Shown: in pieces, positions 1 through 8,955 of the stretch
Layout: each line of letters starts with the position of its first letter
Position numbering within the stretch: the first letter of the stretch is position 1
NCBI GenBank assembly: GCA_964352855.1
Contig: CAYGTR010000010.1
Span: 1-64,000, forward strand
Reading direction: 5' to 3'
Length of the DNA: 64,000 nucleotides
Source: Litorimonas sp964352855
Lineage (GTDB): Bacteria; Pseudomonadota; Alphaproteobacteria; Caulobacterales; Maricaulaceae
Position numbers and translations under genes: made by a program
The notes under the pieces: model-generated
Told to the model about the DNA's origin: nothing
Seen by the model: the letters and a program-made list of their open reading frames with translations, nothing else
Databases searched by the model: none

Positions 1-1289
1 CGTTTCATAGTGCCTATGCCGTGTTCGGCGGATATTGACCCGCCGAGATCGTCGACGATGTCGAAGACGGCGTTGGAGATGTTTTGCCATTGCGCGAGGA
101 ATGTTTCACGGTCCATCGCTTTGGGTTGGGCGATGTTGTAGTGGATATTCCCATCGCCGAAATGGCCGAAGCCGACGGGGCGGCAGTCCTTTACGACCTC
201 TTGCATTTTGGCATCGGCGCGGGTGAAAAATTCGGGAATTTTATCGACGGGGACGGTGATGTCTTGCTTGACAGACCCGCCCAAGAATTTCTGCCCTGCG
301 CTCATATGTTCACGGATGGAGAGGATGTCCGCCGCTTGCGTTTCATTCTGTGCAATCACGGCGTCGATGACTTTTTCCGCTTCAAACGCCTTGCCGAGGA
401 GGTCTTCGGCCAGAGCCATGCCTTCGGCCTCCGTATCGACTTCCCAGTCACAGAGCAGATACCATGGATGAGCCGCGTCAAACGGGTCGCGCACAGTGTC
501 AAAATTATCGACAACAGCGCGGTAGCCAATGGCGGGCATCACTTCAAACATGGCGAGACGTCCGCTCGCGCGTAAGTCTTCGAGGAGAGACACAGCCGCC
601 GCCGCACTGTTGAGGGCTATCAGCGCCCGTTGCACATAGCCGGGTTTCGGGAAGAGCTTAAGCGACGCTGCCGTAATAATACCGAGCGTGCCTTCTGCGC
701 CCAGAAATAAACGATTGAGGTCATAGCCCGTATTGTCTTTGCGAAGGTTTGTCAGTCCGTTGAAAATTTCACCGTTGGGCAAGACGGCTTCAACGCCGAA
801 AACCAGTTCTTTGGTCGTGCCATATTTCAAGACATGGTTCCCGCCCGCATTGGTCGAGAGGATTCCCCCGACCGTGCAACTGCCTTGGCTGGACAGGGTC
901 ATGGGAAATTTGCGGTTTGCCTCATTCGCGGCATCGAGCACATTCTGTAAAATCGCACCTGATTCCACGATCATATTATTGGCGGTGGTATTGATCTCGC
1001 GGATTTGAGTCATGTGCTTCATCGATATCAGCACTTCACCCATGGGCGTGTTCCCGCCGACGAGACCTGTATTCCCGCCTTGGGGCATAATTGCGATTTT
1101 ATATTGCGCGCAGAGTTTGACGGCGTCTGCGACATCTTGCGTGCAGCGCGGGGTGAGCATCAGCGGCGTATTGCCGAAATATTTATCTCGCCATTCAGAC
1201 AGGTGCGGTGCGATAATATCTGTGTCTTGCGTCCAGCAGTTTTCGGGTAGCGCTTGTTTTAGCGCTTCGATTTTTTGATCCTCTGTCAT
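1..1289 (-). CDS. FAD-binding oxidase, D-2-hydroxyacid dehydrogenase type (partial)
   Basis: The gene starts at 1289 and runs off the left edge, so about 430 codons are visible and the C-terminus is missing. The N-terminal half carries the PP-loop of the FAD_binding_4 (VAO/PCMH) fold, seen as PQGGNTGLVGG. The far part carries GHFGDGNIHYN and SAEHGIG, which are hallmarks of the FAD-oxidase C-terminal domain of the GlcD / D-lactate / D-2-hydroxyglutarate dehydrogenase family. It probably oxidises a D-2-hydroxyacid in the cytoplasm and passes electrons to a flavoprotein or quinone acceptor; the exact substrate cannot be told from these motifs. The start codon overlaps the stop of the upstream threonylcarbamoyl-AMP synthase gene by four bases (ATGA), so the two are translationally coupled. 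The plus-strand ORFs inside it are shadows. Confidence 0.9.
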   Translation of the reverse strand, partial: MTEDQKIEALKQALPENCWTQDTDIIAPHLSEWRDKYFGNTPLMLTPRCTQDVADAVKLCAQYKIAIMPQGGNTGLVGGNTPMGEVLISMKHMTQIREINTTANNMIVESGAILQNVLDAANEANRKFPMTLSSQGSCTVGGILSTNAGGNHVLKYGTTKELVFGVEAVLPNGEIFNGLTNLRKDNTGYDLNRLFLGAEGTLGIITAASLKLFPKPGYVQRALIALNSAAAAVSLLEDLRASGRLAMFEVMPAIGYRAVVDNFDTVRDPFDAAHPWYLLCDWEVDTEAEGMALAEDLLGKAFEAEKVIDAVIAQNETQAADILSIREHMSAGQKFLGGSVKQDITVPVDKIPEFFTRADAKMQEVVKDCRPVGFGHFGDGNIHYNIAQPKAMDRETFLAQWQNISNAVFDIVDDLGGSISAEHGIGTMK

Positions 1290-1912
1290 GCCTCTATGCC
1301 CCAACGTTTGAAGGCTTTGGCGGGTAGGGCGCCTTGGCGCAGAATTTGCGGCGGATCCTCGGCGAGCGTGACAATGGTGGAGGGCATGGCTTCTTCGCAA
1401 TCAGGGCCGAGCCACATCGCATCGACATCCATACCGACGGCCTTATTGGCCTCTTGTGCTGTGACCGGGTCTTTACCGCCGGAACGGTTTGCACTGGTCA
1501 GCGCGACGGGATAAGCCGCGCCGCGATAGATGATTTTGTCTCGCCAGTCTGTTTCGGGGCAGCGTATGGCAATGGTTGGCTCGCCCTTAGAATTGGTTGA
1601 ATACATTTGTGGGGCGAGGCGGTTGAAGAAATCCGGCTCCGCTGCGGGCAGGACGAGTGTGAGCGGCCCCGGCCAATGTTTTTTGGCCATGCTGATCGCT
1701 TTACGCGAAAATTTTCCGTAATATTTGGCGTGGTCAAGATTTGTCACACACAGCGCCAAAGGTTGATCAAAGTCGCGACCTTTGATACCGTAAAGGCGGT
1801 TGATCGCCTCGGGTCTGTCAGCCCGCGCCGCCAAGCCATAGACCGTTTCTGTCGGCAGAATAACCACACCGTCATAATGCAGGACGTCAAGAACTTCTTT
1901 CGGGGTACTCAC
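1286..1912 (-). CDS. tsaC: L-threonylcarbamoyladenylate synthase (TsaC/Sua5 family)
   Basis: A 208-residue YrdC-domain protein that makes threonylcarbamoyl-AMP from threonine, bicarbonate and ATP, the first step of t6A37 modification of ANN-decoding tRNAs. Near the N-terminus it shows PTETVYGLAA, then KGRDFDQPLAL (KxR-type nucleotide site), an AIRCP segment and TSANRSG, all conserved in the family. The length matches the short TsaC form; there is no room for the extra Sua5 C-terminal domain. The start is GTG at 1912 with a weak ribosome site. It sits ten bases after the YceI gene and overlaps the downstream oxidase start, so the three minus-strand genes look like one operon. Confidence 0.93.
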   Translation of the reverse strand: MSTPKEVLDVLHYDGVVILPTETVYGLAARADRPEAINRLYGIKGRDFDQPLALCVTNLDHAKYYGKFSRKAISMAKKHWPGPLTLVLPAAEPDFFNRLAPQMYSTNSKGEPTIAIRCPETDWRDKIIYRGAAYPVALTSANRSGGKDPVTAQEANKAVGMDVDAMWLGPDCEEAMPSTIVTLAEDPPQILRQGALPAKAFKRWGIEA

Positions 1913-1922
1913 GTCAAACGGC

Positions 1923-2534
1923 TCAGTCTTGCGCTTCGTTGAACTCGGTTTCGATACGCAGCGTCATTTTATCGCCGATATTGGCCAAGCGAATAAGATA
2001 ATCCATGCCAAAGTCTGAGCGCATAAATTCTGTGGTCGCCGAAAATCCAAGCGTTTGTCCGGGTTTGCCAAAGCTCTTGCCGGCGCCGTTAAAGACTGTG
2101 TCTAGCGTCACGGGTTTTGTGACACCGCGTAAGGTCAGATTGCCTGTAATCAGACCGGTTGTTTCTCCGGTGATTTCTATCGACGTGGAAACAAAACGGA
2201 TGTCCGGATAGGTATCGGCGTCGAGATAGTTGCCGCTTGTCGCAATCGTTTCATCGAAATTGGGCAAGCCTGTATTGACGCTTTTGGGATCAATACGAAT
2301 ATCAACACGGCTGTTTTGCGGATTTTGTGGGTCATAGTCCAGTGCCCCTGAAATATTATCGAATCGCGCCGTATAATTCGACAGGCCTGCATGAGACAGT
2401 GACCAAACAACGCTCGTATGGGTCGGATCGAGGATATAATTGCCGGAAGGGGCTGCGAGAGGGGATTGCACCGGCGGTGTGGCGCATCCGGTTAAAACAG
2501 CGAAGGCAGTGAATGATAATAAAATATGTTTCAT
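1923..2534 (-). CDS. YceI family lipoprotein
   Basis: A 203-residue protein with an N-terminal signal peptide ending in the lipobox LTGC, so it is predicted to be acylated and membrane-anchored facing the periplasm. The rest is a YceI-type lipocalin-like barrel: it begins with YILDPTHTSVVW, contains a run of hydrophobic strands, and ends with FGMDYLIRLANIGDKMTLRIE. YceI barrels bind isoprenoid-like hydrophobic ligands in the proteins studied; the ligand here is unknown. It is the first gene of a three-gene minus-strand operon divergent from lepB, with the shared promoter region between 2535 and 2668. Confidence 0.88.
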   Translation of the reverse strand: MKHILLSFTAFAVLTGCATPPVQSPLAAPSGNYILDPTHTSVVWSLSHAGLSNYTARFDNISGALDYDPQNPQNSRVDIRIDPKSVNTGLPNFDETIATSGNYLDADTYPDIRFVSTSIEITGETTGLITGNLTLRGVTKPVTLDTVFNGAGKSFGKPGQTLGFSATTEFMRSDFGMDYLIRLANIGDKMTLRIETEFNEAQD

Positions 2535-2668
2535 ACCTTCATATACGCATCCTCGGGCATAATGGGAACCAAATTCCGGTGATCTTGGCGATACACAACT
2601 GCGTGTATCCGTCGTGTCGGGTCATTTCTGACTTGATAAGGTGTGCGTGTCGCGGCATTGGACACAAA

Positions 2669-3451
2669 ATGACGCACGACTCTCATATCAAAACTTTGCC
2701 TGACACACAGGATGACGACCGGACTCCGACGTTGAAGCAAAAAGTCATATCAGAAATCAAATTCTTCACGGGTTTGTTCGCTTTTATATTGGCCATGATG
2801 ACCCTTGTCTGGGGGCATTTCAAAATCCCGAGTGAAAGCATGTTGCCGACACTGGAAGTCGGGGATCACCTTTATGTCTCCAAATTTGCCTATGGCTATT
2901 CGCGCCATTCCTTGCCTTTTATGCTGCATAAGCTGCCAGTGCCAGATGGGCAAATTTTCTCACGCCTGCCAAAGCGCGGGGATGTGGCCGTGTTCCGAAA
3001 TCCGAAAAATGACATTATCATGATTAAACGCGTTATCGGCTTGCCGGGCGACCGCGTGAAAGTTGTAAATGGTCAACTTTATTTGAACGGCAATGAAGTG
3101 GGGCGTGAGGCTGTCACAAATTACCTATACCGTGAACATAAAGGCCGCGTTGTCGGTGTCGATGTCTATGCTGAGAAATTGCCCGGACAAGAGGAAGAGC
3201 ATTTGATCTATGAGGTCACAGATCAAGGCAATTTGGACAATACAGAAACTTTTATTGTGCCGGAGCGCCATGTTTTTTTTATGGGCGATAATCGGGATAA
3301 TTCGACGGATAGCCGCGCACCGGAAGGGCCCGGATTTGTGCCGCAAGAAAATCTCATGGGGCGGGCTGATTTGATGATGTTTTCGTTTAAGCGTTGTAAA
3401 ACAGAAGAGGGGCTTCGCTGCCCACCTCGACGTTTTGCCAAAGGCCTCTGA
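2669..3451 (+). CDS. lepB: Signal peptidase I
   Basis: A 260-residue membrane protease that removes Sec and Tat signal peptides at the periplasmic face. One transmembrane segment lies at about residues 30-50. The catalytic serine is S57 in PSESMLPT and the general-base lysine is K120 in IKRVIGLPGD. Box E is seen as MGDNRDNSTDSR. The start chosen is the ATG at 2669: the open frame extends upstream to 2513, but that extension overlaps the divergent YceI promoter and start and does not look like signal peptidase. The next gene starts three bases after the stop, so the histidine phosphatase is probably cotranslated. Confidence 0.95.
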   Translation: MTHDSHIKTLPDTQDDDRTPTLKQKVISEIKFFTGLFAFILAMMTLVWGHFKIPSESMLPTLEVGDHLYVSKFAYGYSRHSLPFMLHKLPVPDGQIFSRLPKRGDVAVFRNPKNDIIMIKRVIGLPGDRVKVVNGQLYLNGNEVGREAVTNYLYREHKGRVVGVDVYAEKLPGQEEEHLIYEVTDQGNLDNTETFIVPERHVFFMGDNRDNSTDSRAPEGPGFVPQENLMGRADLMMFSFKRCKTEEGLRCPPRRFAKGL

Positions 3452-3453
3452 AT

Positions 3454-4050
3454 ATGACAGAGGGGCAACAAGTCGATACGCTTGTCATTGCGCGCCATGG
3501 CAAACCTGCCTTGTCGCGTAAAGTCTATATGACATGGCGTGGCTATCGCGACTGGTGGGGCCGCTATGATGAAGGCGGGATCGTGCCTGGCCAGAAAGTG
3601 CCGCAAAAATTACTCTACTGGGTGGATAAGGCCGATGTTATTATTTCCAGTCCTTTAAAGCGCTCTGTTGAGAGTGCTGAATTGGCTTCGGGCCGTGCCG
3701 TGGATTTCACGGATGTGCGTTTGATTGAGGCGGCGCTGCCTCCGCCTCATATTTGGAATCTCAGATTCCGCCCAAAGACATGGGGAACCTTATCCCGTAT
3801 TGTTTGGTATTGGGGCTGGCCCGACGATATGGAAAGCCATGGGGTAGCCCGTGCTCGCGTGAACGTGATGTGTGATGTCTTGGCGGAACATGCGGCAGGC
3901 GGAAAAATTGTCTATGTCTCGGCGCATGGATGGATTAATCGTATGCTCAAAGGGTCGTTGAAAAAGCGCGGCTGGAAAATGAAGTCGCAAAACGGCGATT
4001 TGCATTGGTCATTTCGCCGTTTTGAAAGACCATCAGATTACAGAGGTTAA
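3454..4050 (+). CDS. Histidine phosphatase family protein
   Basis: A 198-residue cytoplasmic protein of the phosphoglycerate-mutase-like superfamily. The RHG motif (ARHGKPA, near residue 14) supplies the phospho-accepting histidine. SSPLKRSVESA and, near residue 150, VSAHGWINRM supply the other arginine and histidine of the active site. The substrate is unknown. It sits between lepB and xseB with gaps of three bases on each side, which places it in the lepB-xseB-ispA-dxs transcription unit. Confidence 0.85.
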   Translation: MTEGQQVDTLVIARHGKPALSRKVYMTWRGYRDWWGRYDEGGIVPGQKVPQKLLYWVDKADVIISSPLKRSVESAELASGRAVDFTDVRLIEAALPPPHIWNLRFRPKTWGTLSRIVWYWGWPDDMESHGVARARVNVMCDVLAEHAAGGKIVYVSAHGWINRMLKGSLKKRGWKMKSQNGDLHWSFRRFERPSDYRG

Positions 4051-4053
4051 GCT

Positions 4054-4290
4054 ATGGCAGAGACGCCAATCAAAAATATGTCCTTTGAAGACGCGCTAAA
4101 AGAGTTGGAAGGTATTGTGCAGCGCTTGGAGCGCGGCGATGCACCCTTAGAAGAGAGCATCACCATTTACCAACGCGGCGCCGCCCTGAAAGCGCATTGC
4201 GATGCCAAACTCAAAGACGCACAGATGAAAGTCGAAAAAATTGTGCTGGACGCAAACGGCAAAGCTGGAACAGAGCCGTTTGACGGGTGA
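4054..4290 (+). CDS. xseB: Exodeoxyribonuclease VII small subunit
   Basis: A 78-residue helical protein with the XseB signature: SFEDALKELEGIVQRLERGD near the N-terminus, then PLEESITIYQRGAAL. It binds XseA to form the nuclease that degrades single-stranded DNA to short acid-soluble fragments; xseA is not in this window. It is immediately upstream of ispA and dxs, the usual xseB-ispA-dxs arrangement of Proteobacteria, and starts three bases after the phosphatase stop codon. Confidence 0.95.
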   Translation: MAETPIKNMSFEDALKELEGIVQRLERGDAPLEESITIYQRGAALKAHCDAKLKDAQMKVEKIVLDANGKAGTEPFDG

Positions 4291-4300
4291 TCTTGACGTT

Positions 4301-5188
4301 ATGTCTGATTTCAAAACTCAACTCTCTACCGTCGCCTCTGACGTTGAAACAGCCCTGTCGCGCCTCTTGCCTGTGCCTTCAGGCGAACATGGTGTTATCG
4401 CCGAAGCGATGCGTTATGCCGCTTTGGGTGGAGGGAAGCGTTTGCGGCCTTTTTTGGTGATCGAGACGGCGCGGATGATGGGGGGTGACTTAGACAATGC
4501 GATGATAGTGGGCTGTGCCCTCGAGTGTTTGCATGTTTACAGCCTCGTGCATGACGATCTGCCCTGTATGGATGACGATGATATGCGGCGCGGGCGTCCG
4601 ACCGTGCATAAAGCCTATGACGAAGCCATAGCGGTGTTGGCGGGCGATGGTTTGTTGACCCACGCTTTTGCGCTTTTGGGGTCAGATGCCGCGCACTCAG
4701 ATGCTGAAATTCGCGTCAAACTAGTTTGTGAGCTGGCAGAAAAAAGCGGCGTACCGGGTATGATTGGCGGGCAGGTGATAGATATCACTGTGTCTGAGAC
4801 AGACCGGGACGAAGACCTCATCACACGCTTACAAGCCATGAAAACGGGCGCTTTGATTGACTATGCCGTGCGCGCAGGCGGCTTAATCAGCGGTGCCGAC
4901 ACAGCGCAGCTCGAATCGCTCTCGGCTTACGCCCGCGATATGGGCCTCGCCTTCCAGATTCAGGACGATATTCTCGATGTTGATGGCGATGCAACGCTTA
5001 TGGGCAAGGCTGTCGGCAAGGACGAAAACCTTGGTAAAGCTACATTTGTGTCACTCTTAGGCCTACAAGAGGCGAAAGATAAAGCATATGAATTGGGGAT
5101 AGCGGCTAAAGGGCACCTTGCCCCGTTCGGTGAAAAAGCGCAGACCCTGAAAGAGACTGTGGATTTTGTGCTCCAAAGGCGTCATTAG
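4301..5188 (+). CDS. ispA: Farnesyl/geranyl diphosphate synthase
   Basis: A 295-residue all-helical trans-prenyltransferase that joins dimethylallyl/geranyl diphosphate with isopentenyl diphosphate. Visible motifs are GGGKRLRP (IPP-binding), the first aspartate-rich motif HDDLPCMDDDD with its RRGRPT follow-on, and the second aspartate-rich motif FQIQDDILDVDGD. The two extra residues in DDLPCMDD (DDxxxxD) are typical of the bacterial short-chain enzymes, so farnesyl diphosphate is the likely product. The ATG at 4301 is chosen, 10 bases after xseB; an in-frame ATG at 4241 lies inside xseB and would add an unrelated extension. Confidence 0.94.
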   Translation: MSDFKTQLSTVASDVETALSRLLPVPSGEHGVIAEAMRYAALGGGKRLRPFLVIETARMMGGDLDNAMIVGCALECLHVYSLVHDDLPCMDDDDMRRGRPTVHKAYDEAIAVLAGDGLLTHAFALLGSDAAHSDAEIRVKLVCELAEKSGVPGMIGGQVIDITVSETDRDEDLITRLQAMKTGALIDYAVRAGGLISGADTAQLESLSAYARDMGLAFQIQDDILDVDGDATLMGKAVGKDENLGKATFVSLLGLQEAKDKAYELGIAAKGHLAPFGEKAQTLKETVDFVLQRRH

Positions 5189-5223
5189 TTCACGGCTAAG
5201 CGTGCGAATAAGGAATATTCTAC

Positions 5224-7134
5224 ATGGTGAACACACCTTTGTTGGACACGGTCAAAACCCCCACGGATATGAAGGGGTTTTCTCGCGATCAATTGAAACA
5301 ACTTGCGGATGAATTGCGGGCCGAAGTAATTGACGCGGTCTCTGTCACGGGCGGGCATCTGGGCGCAGGGTTGGGCGTTGTTGAATTAACCGTCGCTATC
5401 CATGCTTTGTTTGATACGCCGCATGATAAACTTATTTGGGATGTCGGCCACCAATGCTATCCGCATAAGGTTCTGACGGGGCGGCGGGATCGCATCCGTA
5501 CGTTGCGCAAAGGCGGCGGGTTATCCGGATTTACCAAACGCGCAGAAAGTGAATATGACCCGTTCGGTGCGGCGCATAGCTCGACCTCGATTTCCGCGGG
5601 TATGGGTTTTGCCACGGCACGGGATTTGGCAGGCAAAGAAGGCCATGTGATTTCTGTCATCGGTGACGGGTCGATTACGGCCGGTATGGCTTATGAAGCG
5701 ATGAACAATGCGGGTGCAACAGACTCCCGTCAAATTGTGATTTTGAATGATAATGATATGTCGATTGCGCCCCCTGTCGGTGCGATGAGCCATCTCTTGG
5801 CGCGTACGGTCAGCTCTGGTGGCTATCAAGCCCTGCGCGGTGCCGCGAAATCTATGGTCAGCCATGCGCCCCGGCCCATAAAAGCAACGGCCAAAAAGAC
5901 CGAAGAATATACGCGCGGTATGTTTACGGGCGGGACGTGGTTTGAAGAGCTAGGGTTCTTTTATGTTGGCCCCGTCGATGGCCATGATTTGGACGCTCTT
6001 ATTCCCGTTTTGGAAAACGTCAAGAAAATGAAAGACGGCCCTGTTCTCGTCCATGTTGTGACAGAAAAAGGCAAGGGTTACGCCCCGGCAGAAGCCGCCG
6101 CTGATAAATATCACGGCGTGAGCAAATTTAACGTTGTCACAGGCGAGCAGAGCAAGTCCATTCCCAACGCGCCGAGCTATACCTCTGTTTTCGGTCATCA
6201 ACTGGTCAAACAGGCCGAAAAAGACGAAAAAATCGTCGGCATCACCGCCGCGATGCCGGGCGGAACCGGTATGAATATTTTTGGCAAGAGTTTCCCGAAC
6301 CGCATGTTTGATGTGGGGATTGCGGAACAACACGCTGTGACATTCGCAGGGGGATTGGCGGCGGATGGATTCAAGCCGTTTTGTGCGATTTATTCGACCT
6401 TCTTACAGCGCGGCTATGACCAAGTTGTCCATGATATTGCCATTCAAAACCTACCTGTGCGTTTCGCGTTGGACCGTGCCGGATTAGTTGGCGCAGATGG
6501 CCCGACACATGCAGGCGCATTTGATATTGCATATTTGGGATGCTTGCCGAACTTTACGCTTATGGCCGCGGCGGACGAGGCAGAACTTGCCCGTATGGTC
6601 GCAACGGCTGTTGGGCATGATAGCGGGCCGATCGGCTTCCGTTATGCGCGCGGTGAAGCCACTGGTATTGAGATTCCGGAAAACCCGCAGCCGCTCGAAA
6701 TCGGTAAGGGCCGCATCATGAAAGAGGGTTCGCGCGTCGCAATCCTCTCTTATGGCACACGTCTGGCCGAGGCCATGACGGCAGCTGAACAATTAGACGT
6801 GCAGGGACTGTCGACAACTGTTGCCGATGCCCGTTTTGCGAAACCTTTGGATAAGGATTTGGTGCGTCGTTTGGCGGATGAGCATGAAGTCTTGATCACA
6901 ATCGAAGAAGGCTCTGTCGGTGGCTTCGGGGCCTTTGTTCTGCATGAATTGGCCGACAGTGGGCGTCTGGATAATGGGTTGAAAATTCGGACGATGACCT
7001 TGCCAGATTGTTTCATTGATCAAGATACACCTGAGAAGATGTATAAACAAGCGGGACTGGATGCCAACGCAATTGTTGAAACTGTGTTTAAAGCTTTGGG
7101 CCAAGAATTTAATGCGCAGATGAATTTGGCTTAA
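5224..7134 (+). CDS. dxs: 1-deoxy-D-xylulose-5-phosphate synthase
   Basis: A 636-residue thiamine-diphosphate enzyme condensing pyruvate and glyceraldehyde 3-phosphate, the entry step of the MEP isoprenoid pathway. The N-terminal half shows VGHQCYPHK, and the ThDP motif beginning at GDGSITAGMAYEA and ending near LNDND. The middle has YVGPVDGHD and the transketolase pyrimidine domain with FDVGIAEQHAVTFA; RAGLVGADGPTHAG follows. The length is standard. AGGAA precedes the ATG by eight bases. Placing ispA and dxs together couples supply and use of C5 units. The next conserved neighbour in many alphaproteobacteria, tlyA, is about 1.8 kb further on here. Confidence 0.97.
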   Translation: MVNTPLLDTVKTPTDMKGFSRDQLKQLADELRAEVIDAVSVTGGHLGAGLGVVELTVAIHALFDTPHDKLIWDVGHQCYPHKVLTGRRDRIRTLRKGGGLSGFTKRAESEYDPFGAAHSSTSISAGMGFATARDLAGKEGHVISVIGDGSITAGMAYEAMNNAGATDSRQIVILNDNDMSIAPPVGAMSHLLARTVSSGGYQALRGAAKSMVSHAPRPIKATAKKTEEYTRGMFTGGTWFEELGFFYVGPVDGHDLDALIPVLENVKKMKDGPVLVHVVTEKGKGYAPAEAAADKYHGVSKFNVVTGEQSKSIPNAPSYTSVFGHQLVKQAEKDEKIVGITAAMPGGTGMNIFGKSFPNRMFDVGIAEQHAVTFAGGLAADGFKPFCAIYSTFLQRGYDQVVHDIAIQNLPVRFALDRAGLVGADGPTHAGAFDIAYLGCLPNFTLMAAADEAELARMVATAVGHDSGPIGFRYARGEATGIEIPENPQPLEIGKGRIMKEGSRVAILSYGTRLAEAMTAAEQLDVQGLSTTVADARFAKPLDKDLVRRLADEHEVLITIEEGSVGGFGAFVLHELADSGRLDNGLKIRTMTLPDCFIDQDTPEKMYKQAGLDANAIVETVFKALGQEFNAQMNLA

Positions 7135-7164
7135 AATCAAACCAACCTACACACCACAGCCTCA

Positions 7165-8019
7165 CTAACCTTGGATGAGGTCTTTTTGTTTAGAAAGACC
7201 ATCGCTCATATATTTCATGAGTGCTTGAACTTTGGGACTGGAGCGGAGGTCGGGATGAGTCAGAACCCAAAGTCCATAAATGTGTGTCGAGGCTTGATCA
7301 TCAAGCCTGACTAAACCAGGGTCAGAATCTGCCATGAAGCAGGCGGTTCGTGACAAGCCAAAGCCGTTCTTTATAGCCAGAAATTGCGATTGTATATCAT
7401 GTATTACCAATGCGACGGGCGCGTCGGGGTAACGTGTTTTGGATATCCAGTCTGTTTCTTCATTGGCTGTTATCCAGTGGTAATTTTCCGGGGGCGTCTC
7501 TTTCAGATAGGTTCGGCTTACATAATGATTGATGCCGACCATACATATTTGTCGGCCTATTAAATGGTCAGGGGGGCTGGCTTGGCCGCGAATAACAACA
7601 TCCGCCTCGCCACGATCCAAATTTGCTAGCTGGTCCGTGCCCGTGACTGACAACTCTATCCCGGGATAGTCTCGAATAAAGGCCCCGATTTCATCCAGTA
7701 AAAGATATTGAAAAACGGCTCGCGGAATAGACAGACTGAGCGGTCCGGATAGGCTTTCGCCGGAACGCCTCTGAATACGCGTTGCGGTATAGTCCAATTT
7801 TTCCATGCGCTCCGCCAGCGCCACGCGTTCCAGGCCATAGGGCGTCGCGCGATAGGCACGGCCCTGTCGTTCGAAAACGGGGGAGGGCTCGCGCTCTTCG
7901 AGAGCCGAAAGGCGTCGGGCAATCGTTGTATGGGTTACGCCTAACGCATCGCCTGCCGCCCTGAGTGTACCTGACCGATGGAGCGTTAAAATTAATCTGT
8001 GATCGTCCCAATCTCGCAT
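7165..8019 (-). CDS. LysR family transcriptional regulator
   Basis: A 284-residue regulator. Residues 1-60 form the winged HTH typical of LysR proteins (LILTLHRSGTLRAAGDALG then THTTIARRLSALE), followed by a linker helix and a periplasmic-binding-like effector domain from about residue 90. The effector is unknown. It is transcribed divergently from the lipoprotein at 8128, with about 108 bases between the starts, the usual arrangement for a LysR protein and its target. The 3' end contains a CCTCA...TGAGG element followed by T-rich sequence on the plus strand (7160-7190), which may serve as a weak dxs terminator. Confidence 0.88.
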   Translation of the reverse strand: MRDWDDHRLILTLHRSGTLRAAGDALGVTHTTIARRLSALEEREPSPVFERQGRAYRATPYGLERVALAERMEKLDYTATRIQRRSGESLSGPLSLSIPRAVFQYLLLDEIGAFIRDYPGIELSVTGTDQLANLDRGEADVVIRGQASPPDHLIGRQICMVGINHYVSRTYLKETPPENYHWITANEETDWISKTRYPDAPVALVIHDIQSQFLAIKNGFGLSRTACFMADSDPGLVRLDDQASTHIYGLWVLTHPDLRSSPKVQALMKYMSDGLSKQKDLIQG

Positions 8020-8127
8020 AATATATTGTAACGAATTTGCGCCAAAGCTGCAAGAATTCTCGCATTTATAATAATTATTGGTGCGATTATGAAAGATAAT
8101 TCAACTTATTTCAAAGGATGTCTAAAA

Positions 8128-8907
8128 ATGAAATTTTCTTTTCCCTTACTGGCCTCGGCCTGCATTGCCGCAACGCTTGCTTTATCTGCCTGTGCAGCGG
8201 TAACTCAGTCTGAGATCATAAAGTCATCGACAGAGGTTGGCTCACTTAATCTGGATTTAAAAGCGGGTCAGGTGCTTCAACTGGCCTTGGTTCGCGCAAA
8301 GGAAGGTGAGGCTGCCCAAGCCGTGCGGCAGAGATATTTCCAAACCGCTATTCCTTATGCGGAAAGTTTGGGGGATGAATTTCTAGGTAATTTGCGTATT
8401 GAAAACACGATCATCGGAGAGAATAAGCCGACGGCAATCGCAATGTATGCTTTTCCGGATGAAGCAGCACAGCAAGCGTTTCAGAGCAGCCCGGATTGGC
8501 CTGAATATGAACGTATGCGGCGCGAGGGGTGGGATGAGCTCCATGTCTTTTCAACAACCTTGGTGTCCGACATGCAGCTTAAATTCGTTCCGTCTAAAAA
8601 TTACACATTGGCGGCCGCTTGGACGCGACCGGATACTTTAGACGATTATCAACGCTATCTTGATGGTATCGAGTCGGATTTTGGTGAAATTGGAGCGCGA
8701 TATGTGGCGCAATTTAAAGGTATCAATCTGCAATCCCAGACTGATGAAGGCGGGGACCCCTCACAGTTGACGTTTGTAGAATGGTCAGGGGCGCCTGATT
8801 TAAAGGGCCTTCAGCAAACTACAGGTTATAAAGAGAACTCAAAATACTTCACAAAGGCGATGACGCGTTTCGACTTTTACTGGCTGACTGTCCCAAAGCC
8901 GTCATGA
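8128..8907 (+). CDS. Lipoprotein with two ferredoxin-like (ABM/DUF1330-like) repeats
   Basis: A 259-residue exported protein starting at ATG 8128, with AAAGGA nine bases before it; the in-frame ATG at 8089 would put 13 polar residues before the signal peptide. The lipobox is LSAC. The mature part seems to hold two similar alpha/beta units, the first ending AIAMYAFPDEAAQQAF and WPEYERMRREGWDEL, the second ending TFVEWSGAPDLKG. This layout resembles dimeric alpha-beta barrel (antibiotic-monooxygenase/DUF1330-like) folds, but that is inference from pattern only. No catalytic function is assigned. It is probably the target of the divergent LysR gene. Confidence 0.7.
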   Translation: MKFSFPLLASACIAATLALSACAAVTQSEIIKSSTEVGSLNLDLKAGQVLQLALVRAKEGEAAQAVRQRYFQTAIPYAESLGDEFLGNLRIENTIIGENKPTAIAMYAFPDEAAQQAFQSSPDWPEYERMRREGWDELHVFSTTLVSDMQLKFVPSKNYTLAAAWTRPDTLDDYQRYLDGIESDFGEIGARYVAQFKGINLQSQTDEGGDPSQLTFVEWSGAPDLKGLQQTTGYKENSKYFTKAMTRFDFYWLTVPKPS

Positions 8908-8955
8908 TTGGAAAAGGGTTTCGACACGGCGTTTGAAATCTATTATCGGTGCGTT

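Noticed and set aside
84..575. Plus-strand ORF of 163 codons near the left edge
   Set aside because: It is a shadow of the minus-strand FAD oxidase, which shows FAD-site motifs over the same bases.
2513..2668. N-terminal extension of signal peptidase I
   Set aside because: It overlaps the divergent YceI start and lacks signal-peptidase features; ATG 2669 gives the usual protein.
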